Assembly (NCBI RefSeq): GCF_001640025.1 | Contig: NC_031674.1 | Location: 3,844,001 to 3,908,000, forward strand | DNA length: 64,000 bases | Source of the DNA: Sugiyamaella lignohabitans | Lineage: Eukaryota > Ascomycota > Dipodascomycetes > Dipodascales > Trichomonascaceae | Reading direction: 5' to 3' | Shown here: positions 9,016 through 19,667 of the stretch, piece after piece | Position numbering within the stretch: position 1 is the first letter of the stretch | How the letters are laid out: the number at the start of each line of letters is the position of its first letter | Translations under genes and position numbers: made by a program | Notes under the pieces: generated by a model | The model's database searches: none | Told to the model about the DNA's origin: nothing | Seen by the model: the letters and a program-made list of their open reading frames with translations, nothing else

Positions 9016-10583
9016 ATGTCTTCTGTCAAATCGAGGATGGCGGCGGGACGAAGTGCGCCGTTGGCAGAGTCAGAGAGGACTGGCCTCTTGGATTCAGGTA
9101 ACTCTAATGGCAAGACAGTGCCTAGAGGATACGATCTAGCAAAAGCTATTTCGTTTTTCCTATGTTTGATCTGCTGGTAAGTGAGCCTAGAATTAATATT
9201 GTAAACATCCCCCCTAACTAGCAATATAGTTTATCATTGGCATCTATTAGTATATTCTCTATCTACACACCAGCATTTCAACATATTTTAGGCTATTCAC
9301 AGATCCAAATTAATGTCATCTCCATTGCCATGGAACTGGGAATGTACTTTCCCGTGCCTTTATTAGGGTACGCCGGTGACAAACATGGACAATCGAAGCT
9401 CAGTCTGTTTTCTGCAGCCTTATTTACTCCAGCATATCTTGTTTCTGCCTATGTATATTCGAACCATGGGTCGTACAAGCTATTGGCAGGAAGTTTTGCT
9501 CTGGTAGGAACTGCTACCTCAGCACTATACGTTAGTGCATTGGTCACCTGTGCTAGAATGTATCCGCATTCCACGGGTCTGGCAATTTCAGCGCCGGTTT
9601 CAGCTTTTGGAATTTCTTCTTTGTGGCTTTCTCAAGTGATTCCCAAACTTTTTAGAACAAATGCGGCATCAACAGACTCTGCCCTGAATGTGACAGGGAT
9701 ATTTATCTTCTTTGCTTTCATGTATCTGGTCATGGGGGTAGTCGGTTATATTGCAGCTAAATTAGGCGATGTGGATGGATCTGACGTGTCCAAAAAATCG
9801 TCAACGGAAGGAGAGGATGAACCAGACACTTCAGAGCAACGTTTGTCTTCTGAAGGCAATCTTAATTCTCATCCAAGTGATCATCTTACACAAAGAGAAC
9901 GTCTGAAGGTATTTATTGTCAGTCACGAGACCTGGCTCTTGATGCTAGCATTTGTTTTGACTTCTGGACCGTTGGAAATGTACTTGAATAATATTGGTGC
10001 CATAATAGACACGATGAGTACAGGGAGAGATTTACCTTATCAGAGGTTGGATGTTATACTTAGTGCTCCATCAAGTGCAAACAATGTATCGATTTTTTCC
10101 GCCTTTTCCACTATTGCACGGTTATCTGTGGGTGTATTTTCCGATATTGTTCGGCCAAGACTCTCAACTGCTATGGTTCTGACAATCATAGTCTTTACTA
10201 CAGCAATAGCGCACTTTTTGTTAGCATTGGGAGTTTTTGCTCAAGATGCTGGTAGACTTTTTTACATTTCCAGTATGATTAATGGGTTCTCGTATGGAGC
10301 CCTGTTCACTCTTTATCCCACCATGGTTGCCTGTGTCTGGGGTGTAAAGAGCTTTGGAACTAATTGGGGACTCTTCATTCTTGGGCCTGCAATTGGGTCA
10401 GTTATTTACGGAATTCTTTTTGGTGCCATTTATCAACGAGCTACATCTGGCCTCACATGTGCAGGCAATGATTGTTATGAAATAACTTTCCTTGTATCAG
10501 GCTCAGGTATCGTGGTAGCTTCATTGGTGATATTTTACCTATGGCATTATTCTTGGAAGCACAATACACTTATCCAACTATAA
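9016..10583 (+). CDS. MCH1: MFS transporter, Mch1 type (monocarboxylate-transporter homologue)
   Basis: Major facilitator protein of 504 aa with about 12 membrane segments; the S. cerevisiae relative is vacuolar and its substrate is unknown. Two exons, 9016..9176 and 9230..10583; the 53-nt intron has GTAAGT and CTAACTAGCAATATAG and lies inside the first membrane helix (FFLCLIC^CLSLASISIF). Typical Mch1 features are SQIQINVISIAMELGMYFPVP, followed by GYAGDKHGQ between helices 2 and 3. A hydrophilic Ser/Glu-rich central loop lies between helices 6 and 7 (VSKKSSTEGEDE). The long second frame has no usable ATG without exon 1. CACGTG occurs upstream at about 8955. Confidence 0.82.
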
Positions 10584-10754
10584 AATTACATTATTTTTTT
10601 TGCGCATTGTTTTTGTCCTTTAGCTTGGAGTTCTGGCCACCCTGCTTCATGCAGAACAGGGGTGGAGAATCTGAGTCTGTGCCTCAGATAGGTCAGAAAT
10701 CCCTTAGCAATCATTTAAATTTCTATAAATGCATTCATTTTATTCATCAATAAA

Positions 10755-12290
10755 TTACTGGTGTCCAATATCTCTATCATCGCCTCTCTTGCGCTTGAAG
10801 TTACCTCGGCCCTTCTCTTTGGCTTTCTGGTGAATTTGGCTCATGCGGATCTTAGCTTGACGTTGAGCCTCGTCAATAGTGCTCATCAATAACATTACAG
10901 CTTCTTTGTCAATCTCATATGCTGGTAATTTTTTGTCTCCATGAACTTCCTTCTCAATTGTGGTGTATCTCATAACGTCGTATTGAGCAGCAAATGTAAT
11001 GGCCTTACCCGAACGACCAGCACGGGCGGTACGTCCTACACGATGAACATACTCTGCAGCATTATCAGGAACAGAATAGTTAATTACTACATCGACTGAA
11101 GGGATATCGAGACCACGTGCTGCAACATTAGTGGCCACAAGAATATTTTTTGCACCAGCTCGAAACTTGTTGAGAGCTCCCAATCTAGCCGACTGTGTCA
11201 TGTTACCATTAATGGGGATGGCTGAGAAGTTCAGAGAATCAAGTACCATAGGAATTCTGGTACCTTCGTCTTTTGTGTTGACAAAAACAATAACTGATTT
11301 TCCAGCAAACTCATTCAGCAAGTAGACCAATGTCGCATCCTTATGTTTTAAGGGCAAGAAGACATAATATTCAAGAAGAGTCTCTACAGTAGTTATCCTG
11401 TTTGACACAGATACTCTCACTGGATTGGATAGCGAAGCACGTTGTAACTGTTCGACTTCTTTGGAGGGTGTAGCAGAAAAAAGGAAAGTCCTTCTTTCCT
11501 TCGGGATGACATTAAGAATTTTAGTAATAGGCTCTTTAAAATCCATATCAAGTAGACGATCTGCTTCATCAAGAACAAGAAATTTCAGACTTCTGAGATT
11601 GAAGCCCTTTGTCTTCTCCAAGTGATCCAACAAACGACCAGGGGTGGCTACGATAATATGAGGCTTCTTACTAAGGGCCAAACTTTGTTGCATAGTGTCT
11701 TCACCACCAATGATGACTGCACATCTTACCCCCATAGAACTACCTAGAGCCTGAAACTGTTCAGAAATCTGATGGGCTAATTCACGTGTGGGCACCAGGA
11801 CGCAACAAAACAGAGGCGACGGCTGCTGATAGAGAGACTGTAATACAGGAATCGCAAATGCAGCAGTTTTGCCGCTGCCAGTCGCGGCAAACCCCATAAC
11901 ATCTCTTCCTTCTAAAGCATATGGAATTGCTTGTGTTTGAATAGGAGTAGGCTTTTTGAAGTTCATTGCTTCGCATGCCTCTCTAATTATTTCAATCACG
12001 CCCAGTTCTTCGAAGGTTTTAGGTGCCTCAACTTCTTCCTTAGTATTACCATCACCTTCTGAGTTGGAATCATACATCTTTTCTGTTCCATGCTCTTCTT
12101 CTTTGTTTATCTTGTCATCTTTATTTTGGGACGCTGTCTCTGCGCTCTCCTTTCTAAGTTTCTTAACTGGTAGTCTATCGTCTAGTTCTTTGCCATCCTG
12201 ATAGTCTCGTTTTGAATATTCCTTTCCATTTTTGGGATTCTTAGACTTGTGAAACTTTTTCGCTGATCTATCAATTTGAGTGAGGGGCAT
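10755..12290 (-). CDS. RRP3: DEAD-box ATP-dependent RNA helicase Rrp3
   Basis: Nucleolar helicase acting in early pre-rRNA cleavage and 18S maturation. Single exon, 511 aa (S. cerevisiae: 501). A Lys/Glu-rich N-terminal tail (residues 1-90) precedes the core. Motifs occur in order: Q-motif region TFEELGV...KPTPIQ, ATGSGKT, PTRELA, GG, ATPGR, DEAD, SAT, VFVNT, ARGLD and [11 protein letters not shown]. The tail ends in KRKRGDDRD. It is head-to-head with SSF1, another ribosome-biogenesis gene, over a 242-bp spacer. Confidence 0.93.
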   Translation of the reverse strand: MPLTQIDRSAKKFHKSKNPKNGKEYSKRDYQDGKELDDRLPVKKLRKESAETASQNKDDKINKEEEHGTEKMYDSNSEGDGNTKEEVEAPKTFEELGVIEIIREACEAMNFKKPTPIQTQAIPYALEGRDVMGFAATGSGKTAAFAIPVLQSLYQQPSPLFCCVLVPTRELAHQISEQFQALGSSMGVRCAVIIGGEDTMQQSLALSKKPHIIVATPGRLLDHLEKTKGFNLRSLKFLVLDEADRLLDMDFKEPITKILNVIPKERRTFLFSATPSKEVEQLQRASLSNPVRVSVSNRITTVETLLEYYVFLPLKHKDATLVYLLNEFAGKSVIVFVNTKDEGTRIPMVLDSLNFSAIPINGNMTQSARLGALNKFRAGAKNILVATNVAARGLDIPSVDVVINYSVPDNAAEYVHRVGRTARAGRSGKAITFAAQYDVMRYTTIEKEVHGDKKLPAYEIDKEAVMLLMSTIDEAQRQAKIRMSQIHQKAKEKGRGNFKRKRGDDRDIGHQ

Positions 12291-12532
12291 CTCTTTTATT
12301 TCAATCTCAGTTAATTCTCTCTATTTCTATTCCTATTCCGAGAAGTCAAGTTCAACAAAATTAGAATATTTTTCAAAGAGTAGATCTATGCAGATAAGGT
12401 TTCTTTTTAAAAGATAACATTTCTGGCCAGTGAAAAATTAATGACGCGGCTGAAATTTTTTCATAAACCTAAGGTGAAGGGGGTCTTCAATCCTATACAA
12501 CAGAATTCATACGGAACAAACTTTCAAACAAA
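12291..12532. promoter_or_regulatory. Divergent ribosome-biogenesis promoter (RRP3/SSF1) with RRPE-like boxes
   Basis: The 242-bp spacer contains TGAAATTTTTTC (12451-12462) and TGAAAAATTA (12431-12440), which resemble the RRPE motif (TGAAAATTTT) of yeast ribosome-biogenesis genes. No perfect PAC box (GCGATGAG) is seen. Both flanking genes act in rRNA processing or subunit assembly. Confidence 0.45.
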
Positions 12533-13896
12533 ATGGCTCGTCGCAGAGTAAGTAACGAGATTCGTCAGGCGTGGCTCTACAAATTGAATCATGAATGTTT
12601 AATAGTAGCTAACTTATTTAGAGTAAGAAGAGAACTCATGTTTCTCTCACCGAAGAGGAAAAGGCTAAGATTCCTCGGTCGTTGGTCATAAAAATGGGAG
12701 ACAACAAGAGAGAGGTTACTCACAGTTTATCTCAGCTTGTAAGAGACTTCAGACTTATTATGGAACCACACACCGCCTCCAAATTGAGAGAGCGCAAATC
12801 CAACCGTCTTAAAGATTTCGTTGTTATGGCCGGACCTTTAGGCGTTTCGCATTTGATGATTTTTTCTCAATCTATTAATGGAAATACTTCGCTTAGAATA
12901 GCTCGTACTCCCAGAGGGCCCACGTTAAATTTTAGAATCAAAAGTTACAGTCTGTGTAAAGATATTCAAAAGTACACAAAGAACCCTCGGTCAACAGACT
13001 TGGCTAGTACTGATTACGTAAATCCACCTCTACTAGTTATGAATGGATTTTCCACAGAAAAAACTTCTGATAAGGATGCATTAATGACCTCCATGCTTCA
13101 GAATATGTTTCCACCTATTAATGTTCAGGAAACCAAAATTGGCTCTATCAAACGTGTAATGATGATCAACAAGGATCCGGTTACGGGACATTTAGATATT
13201 CGTCATTATGCTATTGATACAAAACTTGTTGATGTTTCTCGTCCCGTTAAAAAGCTATCAACTGTTAAGACGCATGTACGAAAGAGACTACCTAATATGT
13301 CAAAGGCAAGCGACATTGCTGATTATTTATTAGATCCATCGGGAGGTGGCTATACAAGCGAATCGGAAGTTGAGGATGACGCTACAGTCGAGGTCGTTAA
13401 GGCTGATGACGGTACTTCAAAGTCTGAGAACAAGTCCACTGATACTAGCAATGGAACGGAAAATACTCAAACACAAAAAAGAGCTGTCAAGTTGGTTGAA
13501 ATTGGCCCCAGATTGCGTCTTGAATTACGTAAAATTGAAGATGGTCTGTGCGAAGGCAAGACTCTTTATCACTCTTATGTCGAAAAGACTCCTACCGAGA
13601 TTGCCAGACTCGAGAAAAGACATAATGAGAGACAAGAGCTCAAGAGCAACAGAAGGAAGGAGCAAGAGGAGAATGTTCGTCGAAAACAAGAGCTCAAGTC
13701 GACCAAAGGTTCGAGGACGAAGCGTGCTTTGGAAAAGGCTAAGTCACTCGAAACAGAGAATGAGGATCAAAGTAATGCTGATCGTGTGGAGGATGCCATG
13801 GATGTTGAGGATGAACAGGCTCCTGAAGACATGGACGACTATGATTTAGAGATTGCTAATGCAGGTGGCGAATCATCTGAGTCTGATGATGAGTAA
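12533..13896 (+). CDS. SSF1: Brix-domain 60S assembly factor Ssf1
   Basis: Required for 27S pre-rRNA processing and large-subunit assembly in the nucleolus. Two exons, 12533..12547 (MARRR) and 12622..13896, give 429 aa. The 74-nt intron has GTAAGT and GCTAACTTATTTAG and restores the N-terminus MARRRSKKRTHVSLTEEEK. The Brix domain carries the family block KERKSNRLKDFVVMAGPLGVSHL, with ARTPRGPTLNF and LVMNGFS. The C-terminal third is charged (RKEQEENVRRKQELKS, then an acidic tail). The ATG-less start of the long frame supports the tiny first exon. Confidence 0.94.
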
Positions 13897-14200
13897 ATCT
13901 GATATTTAGTCTATATATATACTTTTGCAATATATAAGAAAATCAAAACCAGTTGTAATGGTGCTCATATAAAATTAAGTGAGTGACCGTGCATCATTTC
14001 CTCTTTTGTCACATGATAAGAATTTTGTGGGTGAAACGGCTTTAGTAATGCAGCACCTGGGCATCATGATGCAATCGTAAATCCGTCAGACATTCGTCCT
14101 TTCTTACCTCACATTTCATACTAATATTTAACGACACGAGTTTCTAGACTTTCTCCCATTTCTTTAACATTTGGAATTTCAAGGTAATAAGGCATACGGC
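13897..14200. other. SSF1-PIB1 intergenic region
   Basis: Nothing recognised apart from an AT-rich TATATATATACTTTTGC stretch after the SSF1 stop (probable 3' end region) and ordinary promoter-like sequence before PIB1. Confidence 0.3.
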
Positions 14201-15228
14201 ATGAGTGGGGGAGGGAACATACCAAATCGACCAGCGATTCCAAGAGGAGTGCCTGCCTGGCAGGCGGATGAACAAGCCAAAGATTGTTCCATTTGTCATA
14301 CAGCATTTTCATTGTTTTATAGGCGGCATCATTGCAGGTAAGTGTGTCTTTGCTGGTGTAATTATTTAGAAATTGTAGATTGTATTTGGTTTAGTCAGTG
14401 GTATATGCTCAATATTTTCAGAGTTACTAACAAAAACATAGAAAATGTGGAAGAGTGGTTTGTGCTAACTGCTCAGCATCCAAATCGACTTATATGGCGG
14501 CAACATATGTCGTGAGTCCACCAAGTCAAATCTTTTTGGAAAGCCCTCATGTACCGCATCGTACTTGCGATGAATGTATGGAAGAGCTGGAAATGATTAG
14601 AGCAGCTCTACGGGCCCGACCGTCGTCAAGTGGTTCCTCACGTTCTAGAAGACGGTCAAGTGCTTTTAGAGTACAAGACAACAATTCTAGTAACACTCCT
14701 GATCAGCACAGACGAAGAAGCAACGCATTATCTGGTACAGAACTTCCACATCGCACTGGCACTAGCTCTTCATCCTCTCAACAATCCCCGAAGGGCTATG
14801 ACGATTCTTTGATTCAAACAATATCTATTGATTATAACGTGGATGATGAAAATGCATGCCCCATCTGTGGTCGCAGCCTGGCCAAGTGTTCTGAGGAAGA
14901 GAAGGAATCACATATCGCAGATTGTGTGCGTAAAGCCGAGTTCTCAGGTGAGCATCAAAGGCGTAGTAATCGGATGCTGATCTATCAGATTCCTAAGGAA
15001 ATGGCAAATAGCCCATCGCCTGCTGATGAAGCGGGCACTATATTTGGTACCAGTCCTTCTTCAACTTCTAGTAACCATGGTGAATGTGTGATCTGTTTCG
15101 AAGACTTCGTTCCAGGTGATACCGTTGGAAGACTGGAATGTCTTTGCATCTACCATGAAAAGTGCATATTAGACTGGTTTAAACGGAAAGGAGCAGGCTC
15201 ATGTCCTGTCCACGCCGTTCATACATAA
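14201..15228 (+). CDS. PIB1: FYVE-RING E3 ubiquitin ligase, Pib1-like
   Basis: Endosome/vacuole membrane ubiquitin ligase that binds PtdIns(3)P through FYVE and ubiquitinates through RING. Two exons, 14201..14337 and 14442..15228, give 307 aa (S. cerevisiae Pib1: 286). The 104-nt intron (GTAAGT, TACTAAC, CATAG) splits the FYVE signature RRHHCR^KCGRVVCANC (residues 41-56). The zinc pairs CSIC, CRKC, CANC and CDEC are all visible. A Ser/Arg-rich linker follows, then an extra C-x2-C...H-x3-C finger (CPICGRSL, residues about 160-190). Last is a RING with LECLCIYHEKCILDWFKRK (about residues 261-301) and a short tail PVHAVHT. Confidence 0.92.
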
Positions 15229-15658
15229 CTGCATTAGACGATACAAATGTTATGGGTATGTTCTCACGCTCTCTATTTATTTCTTCAATTTTCTTTATTT
15301 CATTTGATTTTACTTATTTATTAATATTATACTTGCGCAAATGTCCCCTTGAAAGCTTAGCTGCTCAGGGGTATCAAACTGTCTTTGATTACTTCTTGCC
15401 TAAACGGCTCAATATAATCCATATTCTCTAGAACTTGGTCGATAAGACAGGTATTTATATAAATTCTACATGTTCCATATAACTTCGTCTTTCGGAAGTC
15501 GTATAACCAAATTCTATATTCAATCTTCTCTATATTGTCACGTGAGACATACCTGTTATCGTGGCGATACCCTGCTTTAGTACTATATTTTCTATTTGTA
15601 CACAGTAGCAGAAATATTCACACTCTCGTTTTTTACAAACCAATTTTTGCAGAATAAA
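15229..15658. other. PIB1-DAD4 intergenic region
   Basis: No gene supported. The frame at 15201-15431 is hydrophobic and AT-rich and overlaps the PIB1 end, so it looks like 3' noncoding DNA. TCACGTGA occurs at about 15539, 120 bp upstream of DAD4, and could be a Cbf1-type E-box. Confidence 0.3.
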
Positions 15659-15930
15659 ATGGAGAACCCATATGAGCAAGTTCAAAATGCACTGCTAGCA
15701 AGAATTATAAATAATGTTGTAAGTCTGGCTTTGACCCACCTGGGTTATCGCAACGCGTTCTAACTTCAAAGGAAAAACTGAACAATGGCATAGTAACCGT
15801 AAACAACGCGCTAGAAGAGGTCAACCGAGAAAATATTCAACTGGAGTTACTTGCTCAGATGTGGGAGAGCTATCAAAGAAATGTTCTTTTCTACTTGGAA
15901 TCTACAAATCAATTGCAAAGGCCTCTTTAG
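15659..15930 (+). CDS. DAD4: DASH/Dam1 complex subunit Dad4
   Basis: Subunit of the outer-kinetochore ring complex that couples chromosomes to spindle microtubules. Two exons, 15659..15718 (20 codons) and 15772..15930, give 72 aa, exactly the length of S. cerevisiae Dad4. The 53-nt intron has GTAAGT and TTCTAACTTCAAAG. The N-terminus MENPYEQVQNALLARIINNV matches the family (MENPHEQVQ in baker's yeast). The rest is an amphipathic coiled coil ending in YLESTNQLQRPL. The gene is too short for usual frame finders. Confidence 0.93.
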
Positions 15931-16370
15931 TTGAGGGCCGTCCACCTACGACTGAAAATTGCGCGTGTACCCTATTGCGGCTACTGGTGTTGAAATTCTC
16001 AACTATCGTGCTTGTTGTCACCCAAGGTTCCGTCTGATTATTACACATACTTTTGATCACACTGGAATAATAGTAAAAGTTGAAACGGTAATTTGGGCTT
16101 TCTGACCGAATAGAGCTACGTATAATTTAGATTTTTCCGGTAGTCATGAGATATGGGATAGGGTATCTACCGATAAGGACTACAAATGTACATTGTCAGA
16201 TATAAATGCGGGGGATACATGTGTGAAACAACAGTGTTTTCTCCGCATTCTTCAACATTCGAAAACTACTTAAATGTTTATATGTAAGTCTGATAGATAA
16301 ATCAGTGAAATTTGCTGTAGTAGTATTCAAATATTTTTTACAGATACTGTTTACTTTTTTATAGCAATGG
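15931..16370. other. DAD4 downstream region
   Basis: No gene supported; AT-rich with many stops in all frames. Confidence 0.3.
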
Positions 16371-16589
16371 TTAACATATAACAACCCGTTTTGCCAAGGA
16401 CGGACTAGGCTGTGCCAACAGATCCCTAACCTCGGAATAAACCTTGATATAAGGTTGTTGATGCTGACAAGCAGGCAGCCGTCTTCTTCTCACGTCAAAC
16501 AACAAGGCGACATATTCGGCTGTCCAATTAATTAAAACTCTACGGTATACCTGTTTACGAAGATACTCACGTTGCCAGAACCGACTCAT
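16371..16589 (-). CDS. Hypothetical 72-aa basic protein
   Basis: ATG-initiated frame beginning MSRFWQREYLRKQVYRRV, with an Arg run (DVRRRRLPACQ) and an amphipathic C-terminal half (VYSEVRDLLAQPSPSLAKR). It reads away from the USP gene across a 66-bp spacer. The composition (basic, few rare residues) is protein-like and would suit a small mitochondrial or RNA-associated protein, but no family is recognised. It could be a chance frame. Confidence 0.3.
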   Translation of the reverse strand: MSRFWQREYLRKQVYRRVLINWTAEYVALLFDVRRRRLPACQHQQPYIKVYSEVRDLLAQPSPSLAKRVVIC

Positions 16590-16655
16590 TCATATAGACA
16601 TTCTAGTTGTTGGATTGTGATTGACTTACAAGATCGTTGATAAATATAATACCGG

Positions 16656-18815
16656 ATGTCTTTAGAATCAGCACTGGAAGAGGATAGGCTAGAGTTTTTG
16701 AGGGCTTACAATGAAGAGTGGAATAAAAAACATGCCAAAAATGGAACCAAATTCGACCAATCAGCAATTCAATCACTTACATTAGGAGACAAAGAAGTTG
16801 AGAAGTCTGGCACTGGACCGAAGGTCACAAAGGTATCAACAGGGTCTAGTTTATCGTCTACAGGGACTGACAGTATTTCTGGAACCTCTGAATCGTCGTC
16901 TGCCACACCTTCCCAACCTCTTTTAGCCGGATCTAGTGATACAGCTACGCCGTTTCGTCCTTCTCACAAACACTCAGTTTCTCTTGTTCTGAATGATGGC
17001 GATGACGATATTGAAATAACAGGATCTCCCAGAGCATCAGTTGACAATGAGCAGAGCACCCGCACTTCAGCAAGTGGTTTCACTGCAGAGAGTTTATTTG
17101 AACCTTTTGATGATGAAGAAGATAATTTTGACGGTTCTACTAGGCGGACATCAGGAGACCAGAGTAGACAGTCTGGTGGAAAGTCGATTCGAGCCGAGTC
17201 TCCCCAATCAAGCAAGAGCGGTTCCAAACCCACACAAAAAGACGTGGCAATGTCCATTCTTGACCCATCCCGTGGACGAAGTCGAGCTAGAAGTCGCACC
17301 GATCCTTACGACTCTGATGATGCTGCTATTGATGGCCTTTTCGATATCACTGAGTACAAGAGGTCTATAAGAGGTTCTTCTTTTACTGGACCAATAGTAT
17401 CGAATAATTTCCGTTTCTCGAGCCCAGGTGAACATCAGAGGGGCCAGCCAGCGCCTGTTGGTAGCCTTGCTCCGGATAGCAATGGAAATCAGGGAAGGCA
17501 TAGGTCGAGATCTGGTAGAAGATCTAGGAGTCCAATATCCCGACTTCCGATGGATACCGACGACGATTACTTTGACGAAAGCGATGAAGAGTCCGAAAGT
17601 GATAGTAATGAAGAAGAATTGGGCTTCAGTAATGAAGAAAACAATTATGAGGATATCGATAGCTCGGAAACTAGCGACGAAGAGTCACATACAGAACCTA
17701 GTGATCTAATACCGGCGGATGTTATAAAAAACATTTTGGATAAGGAAGAGAGACCTCCAGGTTTCAAGGAAGGGAGCGCTTTAACCGGGCCTGTCTTGAG
17801 CAATTCGAAACGAATTCGTCGTACATCTGAGGTCGATGCATCCCTAGCTCCAACCAACACAATGTCACTGCTGGCTGCAATCGAAGCCGAACAAAAAGCA
17901 GAGAATAGGATGGGTCCAGGATCTATCCCTAGCTCTAGTACGAGTCCAAATAGGAGTCGCCATGCTCGAGGGTCAAGCCCTGGCTCGGTTCGCATGAAGT
18001 CACCTAACCGGCAGAGGGAGTTATCACCACAACAAGCTGAATACGCAGCCTATAAGAGGCGGATTATACACCCCAATACAGCTTTCGACGCCGCCGCCGT
18101 TGCAGCGGGCAACGGTGGTTCCTTTCCTGAACTCGACATACCTTATACATCAGATCACGAAGAAGTACGGGATGCTCATAGAGCAGCTCAACTTCACATC
18201 GAGATCAGTCAGATATATTCGAATACAGAGACGAGGAGGATGTATCGTACCATGACTAGAGGAAACTTGCAACCACTTGATGAAGAAGATCCCAGTTCCA
18301 ATTTGGCCCCATTGAAGTCATTTATTGTTGCTACAGATCTATCTCCTGAGGCTACACATGCTCTAGAGTGGACCATAGGTACTGTCCTTAGAGATGGTAA
18401 CCTTCTGATTATTGTTTGTGCATTTGAAGAGGATGGCTCAGGTGACTGGCAAGCTGAGGAATCTGCTCGTCTTAATGCAATGGATAAGATTACTGCAGTG
18501 ACCGTCAAGCTACTAAAGAAGACACGACTTCAAGTTCATGTTGCAATTGAGGTGTTACACTGTAAGAGTGCTAGGCATGCCTTGACTGATATTACTGATC
18601 ATGTCAGTCCCACTTTAGTGATTCTGGGGTCGAGGGGTAGATCTGCTTTAAAAGGAGTTTTGCTGGGATCCTTTTCAAACTATATTGTGGAACGATCAAG
18701 TGTCCCTGTCATGGTTGCCAGACGGAAACTTCAGAAAGCTAAAAATAAAGGGCTCAACGTACGTCTTGCTAACAACTTACGACACGGCACTTTGTCTACT
18801 GCTAAAATTGATTAG
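16656..18815 (+). CDS. Large disordered protein with C-terminal universal stress protein (USP) domain
   Basis: 719 aa. Residues 1-540 are low-complexity: Ser/Arg-rich with acidic runs (DESDEESESDSNEEE) and RS-type repeats (RGRSRARSR, RSRSGRRSRS). A USP/UspA fold occupies residues about 548-692, starting LKSFIVATDLSPEA. The ATP-binding signature is G-x2-G-x9-G-S, seen as GSRGRSALKGVLLGS, followed by VPVMVARR. Fungi commonly carry this architecture, a long phospho-rich tail plus one USP domain, but its function is not established. The ATP-type signature suggests nucleotide binding. No intron is seen. Confidence 0.85.
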   Translation: MSLESALEEDRLEFLRAYNEEWNKKHAKNGTKFDQSAIQSLTLGDKEVEKSGTGPKVTKVSTGSSLSSTGTDSISGTSESSSATPSQPLLAGSSDTATPFRPSHKHSVSLVLNDGDDDIEITGSPRASVDNEQSTRTSASGFTAESLFEPFDDEEDNFDGSTRRTSGDQSRQSGGKSIRAESPQSSKSGSKPTQKDVAMSILDPSRGRSRARSRTDPYDSDDAAIDGLFDITEYKRSIRGSSFTGPIVSNNFRFSSPGEHQRGQPAPVGSLAPDSNGNQGRHRSRSGRRSRSPISRLPMDTDDDYFDESDEESESDSNEEELGFSNEENNYEDIDSSETSDEESHTEPSDLIPADVIKNILDKEERPPGFKEGSALTGPVLSNSKRIRRTSEVDASLAPTNTMSLLAAIEAEQKAENRMGPGSIPSSSTSPNRSRHARGSSPGSVRMKSPNRQRELSPQQAEYAAYKRRIIHPNTAFDAAAVAAGNGGSFPELDIPYTSDHEEVRDAHRAAQLHIEISQIYSNTETRRMYRTMTRGNLQPLDEEDPSSNLAPLKSFIVATDLSPEATHALEWTIGTVLRDGNLLIIVCAFEEDGSGDWQAEESARLNAMDKITAVTVKLLKKTRLQVHVAIEVLHCKSARHALTDITDHVSPTLVILGSRGRSALKGVLLGSFSNYIVERSSVPVMVARRKLQKAKNKGLNVRLANNLRHGTLSTAKID

Positions 18816-18946
18816 CCGAATGGCGCTATGTATGAACTACATATTTATTTTTATGGGAGCTAGACGAAGCTTAATAGCATAGTGCTCGAAGTTCTGTATT
18901 TCCATTATCAAGGAAATTACTCTATTATTTATAAAATAATGTTATA

Positions 18947-19356
18947 TCATGAACGTGAATGCTTACGAGGCTTGGATTGTGGGTTGTTACCGTCTCGGTT
19001 GCCCCCCTGTGATCGACCGCTCTCACTAGGCGATTTCAACGACTTTGTAATCTCGTGAAGAATTGAATTCGTCTTGGCAGCAATGCTGGCGCCACTGGGT
19101 GACTTACTTGATGTCCAGCTACCTGATGTTGGCTTATAAACCGCTATGAATGGTTAACAGGGTATTTACAATAAAACGTGGACTACTCTTCTATGAGAAA
19201 ACATTACTCATAACCAAAAAACCACTTACTAGTTGAGCTCACCTTGGAATGAGCCTCTCTTAAAGCCGTTTCGTAACTCTCTTTAAGATAGCTTGACACA
19301 GCGCTATCATTGAAACCGTTAATTGGCTCGTGATTATTTGATGACCGGTGGTTCAT
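18947..19356 (-). CDS. Uncharacterised 107-aa two-exon protein
   Basis: Exons 19356..19230 and 19143..18947. The 86-nt intron has an exact GTAAGT donor and acceptor GTTAACCATTCATAG, a TTAAC variant of the branch box. The joined product begins MNHRSSNNHEPINGFNDSAV, has a helical stretch (SSYLKESYETALREAHSK), then TVYKPTSGSW, SPSGASIAAKTNSILHEITK and a basic, polar tail ending KPRKHSRS. Neither exon is long enough to be found alone; phase is kept across the junction and no stop intervenes. No family recognised. The acceptor branch variant lowers certainty a little. Confidence 0.6.
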
Positions 19357-19667
19357 GACACCCACAGATTATCTCGTTTTATAGCCGCGAACGTACACAA
19401 AAGATTGATAGAGTCTGAATGAATTAAATATTAACTGAAGAGACAACTAGCCAGATGCTGGAGTTGGTCAGATACTCAATAAAGCCTATCAATATTGACG
19501 TGTTATGCATCACCTAGCAACAAATCCAAAATCATGGATCCTCACAATAACTCCCGGCAGGTAAACACAAATTAACAAATTAAACTATGACTTATTAACA
19601 AATTGTAACAAAATTATGATATATATAAAATATTACTCCTCCATACCTCTCACTTTCCACTTCGTTT
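19357..19667. other. Intergenic region between the 107-aa gene and GDP-mannose pyrophosphorylase
   Basis: Short AT-rich spacer holding the 107-aa gene's promoter and the 3' end of the pyrophosphorylase. Nothing else seen. Confidence 0.3.
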
